Shown here: positions 12,201 through 19,443 of the stretch, in pieces
Position numbering within the stretch: position 1 is the first letter of the stretch
Layout: each line of letters starts with the position of its first letter
Assembly: GCA_015056815.1 (NCBI GenBank)
Contig: SVFN01000029.1
Location: 1-51,187 of the forward strand
DNA from: Lachnospiraceae bacterium
Lineage (GTDB): Bacteria; Bacillota; Clostridia; Lachnospirales; Lachnospiraceae
Reading direction: 5' to 3'
DNA: 51,187 nt
Made by a program: the position numbers and the translations under genes
Notes under the pieces: generated by a model
Database searches by the model: none
Seen by the model: only the letters and a program-made list of their open reading frames with translations
What the model was told of the DNA's origin: nothing

Positions 12201-12401
12201 CACGTTATAAAGCACCTGTTCTTTCTCCGCTGCAACCGTTTCATAATCTACTTCTGTCGTTCCCCCTGCTGTCTCATCGGAATACGTCCGATTTCCGTTT
12301 CCTGCCGCTGTTGCAGTAAGCGGCGCCGCCGGAAGCATCGTTCCGGTCATCGTCAGGCACATAAGTCCCGCCAGGAAACGTTTCATGTTCTTCCCTTTCA
12401 T
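6237..12401 (-). CDS. Secreted multidomain GH127-type beta-L-arabinofuranosidase with LRR_5 tail
   Basis: Probably an extracellular enzyme cutting arabinose-containing plant glycans. A signal peptide (about 1-33) is followed by two related beta-rich modules that both begin LYNVDCGDFDVTTAP, each with an Ig-like segment. The catalytic GH127/DUF1680 domain spans about 650-1310. The family's zinc/catalytic cysteines fit NETCNTYN (about 994) and FWCCTGSG (about 1062), and the Glu in NSENEHF may be the general acid. Then come a beta-sandwich region, a LamG-like domain (about 1590-1790), a helical Lys/Glu-rich linker and BspA-like LRR_5 repeats (about 1934-2034) with a very basic end. That tail resembles the end of the surface protein at 41481-48452. 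AGGAGG lies before the ATG; a second ATG five codons in is an alternative. Confidence 0.9.
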   Translation of the reverse strand: MKGKNMKRFLAGLMCLTMTGTMLPAAPLTATAAGNGNRTYSDETAGGTTEVDYETVAAEKEQVLYNVDCGDFDVTTAPEGEEMGLYQSVTEQVYGVDEQTGKTWGIVDDYEATPPNDNLAVSNGQGIRTNWTWAQENGGFTVDSPKTSTNRYTKNQSENKNTFGDVRKLDYKFELDPGKYHVQVLCVAPWDQYGNISTYPEITLNGGKESEVSSKDYEAGKVEDLYVDTRNETDRELTVAFRATRCACINVAYIMISTENKYGSLKDNYDALSIEESVTKDFKLSKGTKGSQIEWSSDNAAITIDQDSEEDPVAVVTRGKTDTTVTLTATISEDGYSLKKTFTTVVTAKPSEPLQEVKIEDIKPLYNVDCGDFDVTTAPAGEEFGTYQSVTEQEYGADPETGKKWGIIDNYEATPPAGNLNDSGTGGIQTNWTWPQENGGFGKDSAKSETNRYTKNQYETRASFGEVRKLDYAFELEPGKYLVTVLCKDPWGCSNSPVITLNKGKDSEVSSENYRSGTATTLALDTTAETKTDVTLGLSGSGDNGTGTNNRAINLAYITISRAGYDNLYEDYVAAKVDKSVTRDFSLAQGIGDTQIVWTSDNEEAIEIAGEKAIVKRGSTDKEVTLTATIQNDTYYLTKTFKTTVKAEGASESAILIQNVDNTKVEVLDDYYRNAYNKEVDYLLSLSVDKLIAGFREAAAYAAGYDAAKRKEFMKNETRYGGWENMRIGGHTAGHYMSAISTCYVNPQATKEQKEALKKKIDECVQGLKECQEISKGSSACKDGFIFGATIDNPANLESQFDQVDKGQGWQDAWVPWYTMHKILAGLVDIYKYTGDEDALEVAVNLGMWTFNRVGAFDSTAKNRLLSVEYGGMNDALYELYDCMQGKEKYADKMSDILTAAEMFDEVNLFERVKNGGTDIMNNTHANTTIPKFIGALKRYIVLGGEESKYLVYAEKFWDMVIENHTYITGGNSENEHFGKDKILYAEETNVNNETCNTYNMLKLTRELFKITGDAKYADYYENTLINAIMSSQNPETGMSMYFQPMATGYHKVFGKPTTDFWCCTGSGMENFGKLNDSIYYRTDDTLIVNLYISSQIDWTEKNLKVVQNSGISDISSEEAEFTVESMDETDAQGSIALRIPDWVVDQGNEMTVTLNGKKVTPQYFDFDGAEAYSQSAAGKRYILVNVKNGDKIKVTAPMKAVAYNLPDKKNAYAFKYGPVVLSAKLGNDPAYQTEEGHGIAVRKSGKKAVDSDAINVYAVEDLDEYMANINDYLVRSADGKSFELTGASFDHVFVPHYSQYTENYGIYWTYYIGGRDSAAVIREKNTNRKDRVLIDNVQAGYGQYEPGLEDTGHTGDAKEHIRYANAGGYFTYEVKVDDTEKNYLLLTLRREDDGKPLHISSSGIRIFDTDALDSKNGSAIQGMLSDADFKDYYQIQVEIPKEAIAAKYQNEDKADVILIKFEGTADQESARLYNWSYVVRGYETENHLESLTVNGETVDLTKGVYDLKLSEAAETFTVNAKIADTKGYVAVDDMAIEEDKDAKITINGYNQAYMIRVYAENFEETESFRIRVSIDEANIKEYKNNVIKHFTFDETLDDAGFATKAFPPKAISKEAVYGEGATDQTDKAVYLDGTAGLALGSAEDIGETYTVSFWMKPDKILGQYDPTFCAGLFSPEHWLSMTQDGKIWSRKSDYIATPASGAYKAGEWQMVTVVVDEKSGDGTNAKGTLYVNGQEVSAGNVALGIMTDTNAQLYFGVNAWDAYYVGYLDDLIILDAALPAKDVRALYAGEINGDGAYVGSKESEADKVTDMILNLGDITTADSSKKAIDAAKEAYEKLTDEEKVLVPSNILKTLENAEKTYNDKKAEEAKKAEEGKKETQTDVKKPAAVGTVIIAGTNSFIVTSANASAPEVAFKQTTDKNAKKVSVPVTVTDKGITYTVTGIADNAFKGNKKVKSISLPAGVVKIGKNAFSGCTALTKIVIPAKVTQIGANAFKGDKNLKKITIKSTVLKKVGKNAFKGIHKKATIKVPKKLKKNYQKLLKKKGQAATVKVK

Positions 12402-12440
12402 AAAACAACCTCCTTGATTCTGCTTGACAGTTACCGCTTC

Positions 12441-12469
12441 ATTATAGATGATTTATCAATTTGTTACAA
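12441..12469 (-). promoter_or_regulatory. Promoter of the GH127 gene
   Basis: On the minus strand TTGTAA (plus 12464-12469), a 17-bp spacer and a perfect TATAAT (plus 12441-12446) lie about 40 bp before the start codon. No operator was recognised. Confidence 0.7.
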
Positions 12470-12529
12470 TATGATGTGAAAAAATCGAACCAATTCGTAA
12501 TTTTTTACCCATTTACCTTCTGGCAGAAG

Positions 12530-12578
12530 AAAAAAAACCAACATATTGACCTGATACGATGTCAGATCAGTATGCTGG
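12530..12578 (-). terminator. Terminator of the rRNA methyltransferase gene
   Basis: Long hairpin between 12538 and 12578. In minus-strand RNA it gives 16 pairs, two of them G-U, with one mismatch and a 7-nt loop, followed by eight U. The G-U pairs form only on the minus strand, which fixes the orientation. Confidence 0.8.
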
Positions 12579-12657
12579 ATATTCATATCATATGATGTCG
12601 AGGTCACCCCCCTATTCCTCCAAAGTCCTTCGCTGCTGTATGGGTGTTTGATTCAGC

Positions 12658-13860
12658 CTATTTGTCATCCACTACCTGAAAGATATAAAACTTCAGATAA
12701 TAGGATTCATCTGCTGACCACAGGATCGGATGATCCGGTGCCTGAGTATGAAATTCCACCTGTCTCAACCTCTTATGCACATTCGAAGCGGCCTGATGGA
12801 TCGTCTGTGTAAACAACTCATAGGACATAAAATGAGAGCAGGAACAGGTTGCCAGGTAACCCCCGTCTTTGACTAACTTCATACCGCGCAGATTGATCTC
12901 CCGGTAGCCTTTTACTGCATTTTTGATACTGTTTCTTGATTTGGTAAATGCCGGCGGATCCAGGATCACAACATCAAATTTCTCACCTTTCTCCTCCAGG
13001 CGCGGCAATAACTCAAACACATCTTCACACAAAAACCTCACCCTGTCAGAAACCCCGTTCAGCTTTGCATTTTCTGTCGCCTGATCAACACCCAGCTGTG
13101 ACGCATCCACACCGATCACCTCGCGCGCACCCGCAATTCCTGCGTTTAGCGCAAACGATCCTGTATGGGTAAAGCAGTCGAGTACTCTGGCATCTTTACA
13201 CAGCTTCTGAATCGCCAGACGATTGTATTTCTGATCCAGAAAGAATCCTGTCTTCTGCCCGTCTTTTACATCCACAAAATAACGGACACCGTTTTCCTTG
13301 ATCTCTACTTTCGTATCAAATTCCGCTCCGATAAATCCCTTAAAGCGCTCCATTCCTTCCTGAAGACGTACCTTCGCATCGCTTCTCTCGTAAACACCGC
13401 GGATGGCAATACCGTCTTCAGCCAGCACCTTCTTACACAGTTCCACGATCTGCGGTTTCATTTGATCGATTCCAAACGCCAGCGATTCCACAACTAAAAC
13501 GTCTTCAAATTTGTCAATCACTAATCCCGGCAAAAAATCCGCCTCGCCAAAGATCAGACGGCAACTGCTTGTATCCACCGTTTTCTTGCGGTATTCCCAT
13601 GCATTTCTCACGCGCATTTCCAGAAACGCTTCATCTATCTCCTGCTGCACTTTTCTTGTCATAAGCCGGATCCGGATCTTGGAACGGTCATTGATAAATC
13701 CTTTACCCATCGGATATCCGTCAAAATCATGTATGATGACAATATCGCCGTTTTCATAGCTTCCCGTGATCGTATCTATCTCATTGTCAAAGATCCACAT
13801 ACCCCCCGCCTTGATGGTACGTCCTTCTCCCTTTTTCAGTGTTACGATTGCCTGACTCAT
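12658..13860 (-). CDS. rlmI: Class I SAM-dependent 23S rRNA methyltransferase (RlmI type)
   Basis: Expected to methylate a cytosine of 23S rRNA using S-adenosylmethionine (COG1092 family). The N-terminal ~70 residues form a PUA-type RNA-binding domain. The Rossmann domain has the SAM motif LDCFTHTGSFALNAG and the catalytic-loop motif DVVILDPPAFTKS, and CSCSH near the end fits the cysteine expected of m5C enzymes. The 400 residues are the usual length. AAGGAG precedes the ATG. It follows the diguanylate cyclase gene by about 60 bp in the same direction, so the two may be co-transcribed. The target base is inferred from the E. coli homologue only. Confidence 0.9.
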   Translation of the reverse strand: MSQAIVTLKKGEGRTIKAGGMWIFDNEIDTITGSYENGDIVIIHDFDGYPMGKGFINDRSKIRIRLMTRKVQQEIDEAFLEMRVRNAWEYRKKTVDTSSCRLIFGEADFLPGLVIDKFEDVLVVESLAFGIDQMKPQIVELCKKVLAEDGIAIRGVYERSDAKVRLQEGMERFKGFIGAEFDTKVEIKENGVRYFVDVKDGQKTGFFLDQKYNRLAIQKLCKDARVLDCFTHTGSFALNAGIAGAREVIGVDASQLGVDQATENAKLNGVSDRVRFLCEDVFELLPRLEEKGEKFDVVILDPPAFTKSRNSIKNAVKGYREINLRGMKLVKDGGYLATCSCSHFMSYELFTQTIHQAASNVHKRLRQVEFHTQAPDHPILWSADESYYLKFYIFQVVDDK

Positions 13861-13921
13861 TTTTCATTTCTCCTTATTCATCCGGTCCAAAATATCCCGG
13901 CATCTTCTTCCTTATTTCCTC

Positions 13922-15187
13922 TCAGCTCTTCTCCTGCTGCAAAAGATCCGCTATGATGCGATTCCGCCCGGTCTCTTTCCCGTAATACAGTTTCTCATCC
14001 GCAAGCCGGATCGTTCCGTCCATATCCAATCCCTCAGCACATTCCTGAATACCAAATGTCATGGTAATATGAAACCTCTCTCCGTCATACTCAAAGGACG
14101 TCGACCGTATCTCTTCCAGAAGCAGATGCACTTTATCCGTTGTAATCTCGCGGTTTTTCTTATAGACCAGCAGAAATTCCTCTCCGCCCCAACGCGCAGC
14201 AAATCCTCTGCTCTCCATCTGATTCCGGATCAGCTCTGCCACCTTTTTCAGAACCATATCCCCACATTCATGTCCGTACGTATCATTGATCTGTTTAAAA
14301 TAATCAATGTCCCCCATAACGATCGTCACGTCTTCCTGTGAGTCCATCAGTCTGGCCAGTCTCGCCCTTCCCGCCCTGCGGTTAAACAATTCTGTCAGGG
14401 GATCACAATTGATCAGCTTACCCAGATCTCCATTTACCGTGACCGCTGACCGCCCGATATCTCCGATCTCATCCCGGCGTTTTAATACCTGCTCATCCAT
14501 TTTAACGGAAGCATCCCTGTCTGCCATGGAACCGATGTAATCCTTGATCTTCTGAATGACCTTTACCAGATTATTCGCGTAGATCACACAGACCGCCGCC
14601 GCGATCAGGATGGTCACAAGCACGGTCAGAACGATCTGGAGCGCTATGGTGTTCGCATAATTGGTCAGTTTGGAAACCGGCTGCATCACCAGCACACAGC
14701 CTTTTTGATCCGATCCCCACGGAACGGCGTAAACGCTTACCGTTTCCCCGTCCTGTTTAAATCTGTCGGAGTAGTATTCCAGACCCGAATCGCAAACATA
14801 ATATTTAATCGTTTCCGATACGGGTTTTCCAATGACCATCTCACTGTCACTGTCCTTTTCCGTGGATAAGATACTTCCTCCGTTATAATAAACGATAATG
14901 TCCAACTGATTATTTTTATGAAAGGCATTCAGAATCTCAACAGCTTCCTCCAGATCCTTTCCGCCCTTCTTTACATGGCTTCCCTCCTGTGTGATCTGTC
15001 CAGGATACATCAGATTGATCTCATCCGTAACGGAATGTGCCGCCAGGGACAGGGTGTCTTTTGTATCATGCTTTGCCGTATTATAAACCGCTCGCCACGC
15101 GCTCACACTCAGAAACACTCCGACTGCTACAAGCGGAACGATCATCATCAGTAAAAGGCTGCTCAGAATCGACTTGCTCTTTTTCAT
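13922..15187 (-). CDS. Membrane diguanylate cyclase (GGDEF)
   Basis: Synthesises the second messenger c-di-GMP from GTP. One membrane segment at about residues 8-30, an extracytoplasmic sensor of roughly 140 residues (Cache-like in size), a second membrane segment at about 182-205, a HAMP-like linker, and a C-terminal GGDEF domain. The active-site motif is RWGGEEF and looks functional. The RxxD inhibitory site expected just upstream is absent (SRGFAA in its place), so product inhibition at that site is unlikely. AAGGAG precedes the ATG. A weak promoter (TTGCAT, 17 bp, TATGTT on the minus strand) may lie near plus 15277-15335. The ligand is unknown. Confidence 0.92.
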   Translation of the reverse strand: MKKSKSILSSLLLMMIVPLVAVGVFLSVSAWRAVYNTAKHDTKDTLSLAAHSVTDEINLMYPGQITQEGSHVKKGGKDLEEAVEILNAFHKNNQLDIIVYYNGGSILSTEKDSDSEMVIGKPVSETIKYYVCDSGLEYYSDRFKQDGETVSVYAVPWGSDQKGCVLVMQPVSKLTNYANTIALQIVLTVLVTILIAAAVCVIYANNLVKVIQKIKDYIGSMADRDASVKMDEQVLKRRDEIGDIGRSAVTVNGDLGKLINCDPLTELFNRRAGRARLARLMDSQEDVTIVMGDIDYFKQINDTYGHECGDMVLKKVAELIRNQMESRGFAARWGGEEFLLVYKKNREITTDKVHLLLEEIRSTSFEYDGERFHITMTFGIQECAEGLDMDGTIRLADEKLYYGKETGRNRIIADLLQQEKS

Positions 15188-15365
15188 GGTTTCACTCCTT
15201 CCTGCGCTTTTCCATAACTGCCTGCGTTTCCTTCCGATCTGTCCGGTAATCCGAACATGCTCTTCTTTTCTTTAAATATAACATAATTTAGCTGGAAATC
15301 CTATGCAAAATTTTGTATACTCATTCTATACGGATCACCGTTTTTTCTGATTGAGGAGGTATTTT

Positions 15366-15779
15366 ATGGCAGAGCAGTTACAGATTCGATTAGATGTCAA
15401 TGACGCCCTTCAGACTCAAGCTTTCCAATGGGCGATGGAGTTATGCAAATACGCGGATATGTCAAACGAATTTCTGGCGGACTTTTGGAACCGGCTTGTA
15501 GCCGATCCTGACGTTTACGACGAGTTCTGCTATTATCTTAAGCATCAGGATTATTCCTGTCATACAAAGGTAGATGGCTATACGGTAGTGGATGTCCTGA
15601 TCTGGCAGATGGATCGTTTCAAGATGGAGCTGGATATGGATAAGTCCGACATGAAGCAAAACGGTGACAAGATGCTTCTTATGGCATTTGATACCTTCCT
15701 GAAGATGCGGAAAGAGCCTGATTTTTATGTCCGTGCCATGCAGACAGACACCGGCACAGATTATCTCGGAAAATACTGA
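15366..15779 (+). CDS. Conserved-looking small protein of unknown function
   Basis: I do not recognise this 137-residue protein. It is soluble, acidic and mostly helical, with many aromatic residues (WAMELCKYADM, FCYYLKHQDY, LIWQMDRFKM) and no signal peptide or membrane segment. GAGGAGG sits directly upstream of the ATG at 15366, which is better than the in-frame TTG 15 bp earlier. Base composition matches the core genes around it. It diverges from the diguanylate cyclase gene and is followed 88 bp later by the GIY-YIG gene on the same strand, so the pair could share a transcript. Confidence 0.75.
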   Translation: MAEQLQIRLDVNDALQTQAFQWAMELCKYADMSNEFLADFWNRLVADPDVYDEFCYYLKHQDYSCHTKVDGYTVVDVLIWQMDRFKMELDMDKSDMKQNGDKMLLMAFDTFLKMRKEPDFYVRAMQTDTGTDYLGKY

Positions 15780-15867
15780 GACATCCGCTTTTTCTATCAT
15801 TCCATAATCTGTCCCGGCATGAACCTGTGTCAGATACTTGCCCTGCCGGGAAAAGAGAGGCATTTTT

Positions 15868-16227
15868 ATGAGTTCAGACATTTCCTATACCTATATCATA
15901 CGCTGCGAAAACGGCAGTCTTTATACCGGCATTACCAAAGATGTCCCCAGGCGGATGGCGGAGCACTATTTTCGTACGGAAAAAGGCGCCAAATACACCA
16001 GAGCACGTCATGCCGTGGAAGTCATGATGGTCTGGCAGAGTGATTCCTGGTCGGCTGCCGCCACTTTAGAGCATTATATCAAAGCACTTCCCCGCGCCAA
16101 AAAGCTAACGCTGATCTCATCACCTGATATTTTGAAGCAATCCTCTCCGGAAAAATTAAAGGGAAATCTTTATATCCCGGTTTCGGATTATAATGGTCTG
16201 ATCCGGAATCTTCTGCCTTCCTCATAG
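15868..16227 (+). CDS. GIY-YIG nuclease-fold protein (UPF0213/YhbQ type)
   Basis: Small single-domain GIY-YIG protein. The motif reads YTYIIRCENG...LYTGIT, followed by the expected Arg (DVPRRMAEH) and KGAKYTRARH, as in the YhbQ/YazA group often linked to DNA repair. I place the start at the ATG at 15868 (MSSDISYTYII), after AAGAGAGG; this gives 119 residues, slightly longer than the usual ~90-100 because of a C-terminal extension with no motif. It converges on the phosphatase gene with 13 bp between the stop codons. Confidence 0.88.
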   Translation: MSSDISYTYIIRCENGSLYTGITKDVPRRMAEHYFRTEKGAKYTRARHAVEVMMVWQSDSWSAAATLEHYIKALPRAKKLTLISSPDILKQSSPEKLKGNLYIPVSDYNGLIRNLLPSS

Positions 16228-16240
16228 AAATCATCTCTTA

Positions 16241-16705
16241 TCAGATCTCGCCTTTCCGTTCCAGATATTTCAAAAATGCCTCACAGCCTTGTGTCACATC
16301 GCGGTAAGTACTTTCAAAATCACCTGTATACCACGGATCCGCCACATCCCTGCCAGAATCTGCGAAAGTCATAAGCTTATAGATTTTCTGCTCCTTATCT
16401 CCTCCCGCGATCCGCGTCATATTACGGATGTTCGCAGTATCCATCCCAATGAGATAATCATATTCTTCATAATCCTCTTGTGTCATGCGCACAGCCCGGT
16501 GAGGCACCAGCGGAATACCCACGGCACGAAGTTTATTCACAGTTCCATAATGAGGCGTATTGCCTATTTCTTCATAACTGGTGGCTGCGGAGTTGATATA
16601 GAACTCCTCCTGCAAACCTCTTTCTTTTACCATATAGGTGAAAACGCTTTCTGCCATTGTGGAGCGGCAGATGTTGCCGTGGCAAACAAATAGTATTTTT
16701 ATCAT
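16241..16705 (-). CDS. Low-molecular-weight protein tyrosine phosphatase
   Basis: Cytoplasmic phosphatase that removes phosphate from tyrosine residues. The P-loop CHGNICRS (C-x5-R-S) lies at about residues 8-15 and the general-acid Asp is in ADPWYTG near the C-terminus. The ATG at 16705 follows AAGGAG and gives a standard 154-residue protein; the open frame upstream of it is not needed. It is the last core-type gene before the AT-rich island. Confidence 0.93.
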   Translation of the reverse strand: MIKILFVCHGNICRSTMAESVFTYMVKERGLQEEFYINSAATSYEEIGNTPHYGTVNKLRAVGIPLVPHRAVRMTQEDYEEYDYLIGMDTANIRNMTRIAGGDKEQKIYKLMTFADSGRDVADPWYTGDFESTYRDVTQGCEAFLKYLERKGEI

Positions 16706-16822
16706 AGTTTTATTTCTCCTTGATTTGCCCCGGAATGCCCTGTTTCGCAAGGGTTTCCGGGGTTATTGTGATATGCTCTGAAATTACAGATTGCGGCAAA
16801 TCAGAACAGAATTAAGCAAGTT

Positions 16823-16877
16823 GTTACTACCTGTTAGTAGTAAAATTGGTAGTAAAATATAAAGTGTTACTACTAAG
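16823..16877. repeat. Cluster of TTACTAC/GTAGTAA motifs at the core/island edge
   Basis: Within 55 bp the 7-base word TTACTAC or its complement appears four times: TTACTAC at 16824, GTAGTAA at 16837 and 16849, TTACTAC at 16867. The first and second, and the third and fourth, face each other as inverted pairs. It sits in the 178-bp gap between the phosphatase and the island. It could be a recombinase or repressor binding site, or the terminator region of the island operon. Confidence 0.5.
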
Positions 16878-16883
16878 AATTTT

Positions 16884-17750
16884 TTAGCTTTTTATCTTGC
16901 TTTGTTTTTCGATAAGATAATTTATAAAAGCTGAACACGAAACTAACATATACTTTGCGTCCTCAACAGGTGCATTTGTAAAATCTATTCCACCGTGTCG
17001 AATTCCATCTGAATCTGAAGTATATCCATATAATTTTTCAAACGCAGTTTTCATAGCTCCATGAATCACTACTCCACCGTCTTTTTCCAATTTCTTCAAT
17101 GTGCTCCCTAAAGTTGCTTGCGAACCTGTGGCTCCTGTAATAATGCAACATAGTGACTCTACAGCACTAATTGATTCTTTAATTGAATTTTCATAATCTG
17201 GTTTCTTTCTATCTGAATAAAGAGCGAGAGCTTTATTAATGTGAATTTTAACTGCTTGATATGGGGAGTCTATTATTTTATTTATTTCCTGTAATTCCTC
17301 ATCACTAATTATGTTAACAAATTTATCATTTAATAATCTATATCCAGATTTTTCTTGTTCTAACATAATATTAATATCCGTTGTTACATTTCTAAACCAC
17401 TCTGTGTAACCACAATACTCACAGCTATCATCGCTTCTATATTCACATTCTTTACAATGAAGCCTTTTTGCTTCAAAAAATAACTCAATTACTTCATATG
17501 GCATGTACCAAGGAATAGATGAGTCTTCGCCCTCTAAAACTGTATTAATAATATACCAATTTCTGTTTGTAGTTGATTCCACTTGATATCCAAGCCTATC
17601 AACAACATATTCTAATTCTTCGTGTATCATTGGAGAACTCTCTGAAAATCTATGTACCATATTATACAAGCGATTTCTCAAGCTTCTATCTATTTCATCT
17701 ACCTGAACAGTCCTCTCTTTCACAAAACCATTTCTTTCTGCAAAACCCAT
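16884..17750 (-). CDS. AbiJ-like/HEPN-type putative defence effector, partner of a kinase
   Basis: Unknown 288-residue protein. Its N-terminus (GFAERNG...VDEIDRSLRNRLYNMV) resembles, from memory, the AbiJ N-terminal domain group. Two CxxC pairs (about 99-102 and 110-113) could bind zinc. The C-terminal third looks like a helical Abi/HEPN-type domain, including an Arg-His pair in DGIRHGG near residue 251; HEPN RNases use an Arg/His motif, but spacing here is not the classic R-x4-6-H. The ATG at 17750 has AGGAGGT at ideal spacing and is preferred over the upstream GTG. It begins 12 bp after the kinase stop, so the two genes form an operon. AT-rich composition suggests transfer. Confidence 0.6.
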   Translation of the reverse strand: MGFAERNGFVKERTVQVDEIDRSLRNRLYNMVHRFSESSPMIHEELEYVVDRLGYQVESTTNRNWYIINTVLEGEDSSIPWYMPYEVIELFFEAKRLHCKECEYRSDDSCEYCGYTEWFRNVTTDINIMLEQEKSGYRLLNDKFVNIISDEELQEINKIIDSPYQAVKIHINKALALYSDRKKPDYENSIKESISAVESLCCIITGATGSQATLGSTLKKLEKDGGVVIHGAMKTAFEKLYGYTSDSDGIRHGGIDFTNAPVEDAKYMLVSCSAFINYLIEKQSKIKS

Positions 17751-17762
17751 AATGTCCACCTC

Positions 17763-19334
17763 CTATCCCATAGCAGCATTCTTTACTATCGGCAATAATT
17801 CTTCGCAAGAAGAATACCTATTTTCAATGCTACTTGATAAACATTTCATTATTATGTCAATATCTGTTGGTGTAATTTGTGAGTTTGACTTTTCCAAATA
17901 CTCCCTCATATCACTCCCACTTGGAGCTCGCCCGCATAACAAAAAATACCAAATTGCACCAACTGAATAAATATCACTTCTCACATCTCGAATTTTAGGT
18001 TTTTGTTGTAATATTGGATCGATAAAGCTTCCACCTGCAATGTGTTCACCTGTTTTTGTCAATTGTGTATGATTTTCTGTATCTAAAAATGCACTTACAC
18101 CAAAATCAATAATCTTAAACATTTTTTCATTTTCGGAAAAAATCACATTTCTTGGTCTCAAGTCCCTATGAATCACACCATGTTCATGTGCATGCTTTAA
18201 TCCAGCTAAAATATGTAAAATTACAATTGCACTTCTAGAAAAAGACATATTCCCTTCTCGGTTTCTAAGCTCCTCTACTGTATATCCTTTAATATATTCC
18301 ATTCTAATATATGGTTTACCATCCATACGACCTGCATCATAAATTCTAGCAATATGAGTATTATTTAGTGAAAATAACATTTTAGCTTCTCTGAAAAATC
18401 TCTTTTCTCCTTCAAGTTGCTCTTCTGCGGAAACAAACACCGGATCATATATCTTAACGGCAAAATCCATATCTAAACAATTATTATGATATTTGTATAC
18501 AGTTCCAAAACCACCACTTCCCAATTCTTCTTGCTTTGTGTATTCTTTCATCTGCATGAACTGATCGCTATCTTCATTTAGATAAGAAGCCAAACTATCC
18601 ATTTCGGTATGTATCAGTGAACGTCTATCTGCATAATGTTGGTTATATGCTTGCATATATCGACGAAAATCGTTTGCCGAATGATTACTTTTAATAAATG
18701 CAGGTATATGTGATTTTAGTTCTGGAACTTGCATCAAGATATCCCTACAACGCTTATAATCCTTTTCTGCCATATCTCCATTTGTTGCTTTGGCTATTAA
18801 TCCGCTTTTAAATTCATCAATCAAATCTCTTATTGCATTTTTATCCATCTTATCTGCCACATCCACTCCATAAAGTCTATAAGCATACACTTCTCTACCT
18901 GATATGTATTCCTTTATATATAGCTCGTAACCATCTTCTTTTATTAAGTTGTTTACTTTTTTTAAAAATATATCCCACTGCTTTTTATCATCTCTGACCA
19001 AAGGATGGAAAATCTCACAAATGAACTTCAAAAACATTTCATCAGTTCCATTTGCTAACCCGAATCTATCATCTTCAAAAACCCAACAATACGGATAGTC
19101 ATCATTATTTATTGTATGACGAATAATATCCTCTTTTGCATTTTTATGCCTTGGGTCACTGCTTTCCATATTATCTAAATCATATAGTCTTTCAAGAAAA
19201 GCAATTTCTTCTAATCTTCCATAATAAGGATATTGCACATTCTCTGTAAGAAACAAATCTTCTACAGTACATCCATCACGAAATAATTCATATATGTCTC
19301 TCTTAGTTATTTCAGTTAATCTATTCAAGAACAT
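17763..19334 (-). CDS. Serine/threonine protein kinase with unknown N-terminal region
   Basis: Cytoplasmic Hanks-type kinase of 523 residues. The N-terminal ~265 residues are not recognised. The kinase domain has the glycine loop GSGGFGTVYK at about 271, the Lys in FAVKIYD, the catalytic loop HRDLRPRN at about 390, and DFG in IIDFGVSAFL at about 410, so it looks active. Arg replaces the usual Lys two residues after the catalytic Asp. No membrane segment or PASTA repeats are seen, unlike the housekeeping PrkC kinase. An upstream TTG is open, but the ATG at 19334 (MFLNRLTEITKRD) after AAGGGG is more likely. It is followed by the HEPN-like gene; together they look like a defence or toxin-control pair. 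Confidence 0.85.
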   Translation of the reverse strand: MFLNRLTEITKRDIYELFRDGCTVEDLFLTENVQYPYYGRLEEIAFLERLYDLDNMESSDPRHKNAKEDIIRHTINNDDYPYCWVFEDDRFGLANGTDEMFLKFICEIFHPLVRDDKKQWDIFLKKVNNLIKEDGYELYIKEYISGREVYAYRLYGVDVADKMDKNAIRDLIDEFKSGLIAKATNGDMAEKDYKRCRDILMQVPELKSHIPAFIKSNHSANDFRRYMQAYNQHYADRRSLIHTEMDSLASYLNEDSDQFMQMKEYTKQEELGSGGFGTVYKYHNNCLDMDFAVKIYDPVFVSAEEQLEGEKRFFREAKMLFSLNNTHIARIYDAGRMDGKPYIRMEYIKGYTVEELRNREGNMSFSRSAIVILHILAGLKHAHEHGVIHRDLRPRNVIFSENEKMFKIIDFGVSAFLDTENHTQLTKTGEHIAGGSFIDPILQQKPKIRDVRSDIYSVGAIWYFLLCGRAPSGSDMREYLEKSNSQITPTDIDIIMKCLSSSIENRYSSCEELLPIVKNAAMG

Positions 19335-19366
19335 CGCCCCTTTTAAACAACATTTTTCCAAAATAT

Positions 19367-19395
19367 ATTATATCAGTGGGCTCTTGTTTTTTCCA
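19367..19395 (-). promoter_or_regulatory. Possible promoter of the kinase operon
   Basis: A perfect TATAAT on the minus strand (plus 19367-19372) lies about 32 bp before the kinase ATG. TGGAAA sits 17 bp further upstream as a fair -35 element. Confidence 0.45.
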
Positions 19396-19397
19396 CC

Positions 19398-19428
19398 AAA
19401 ATAACGCCCTAGCCATAAGCCAGAGCGC
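19398..19428 (-). terminator. Possible terminator after the 45-residue ORF
   Basis: GCGCTCT (minus strand, plus 19422-19428) can pair with AGGGCGT (plus 19404-19410), with an 11-nt loop and then TATTTT. It lies 16 bp past the stop codon of the small ORF and before the kinase promoter. Confidence 0.4.
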
Positions 19429-19443
19429 TATCAATCTTCTATA

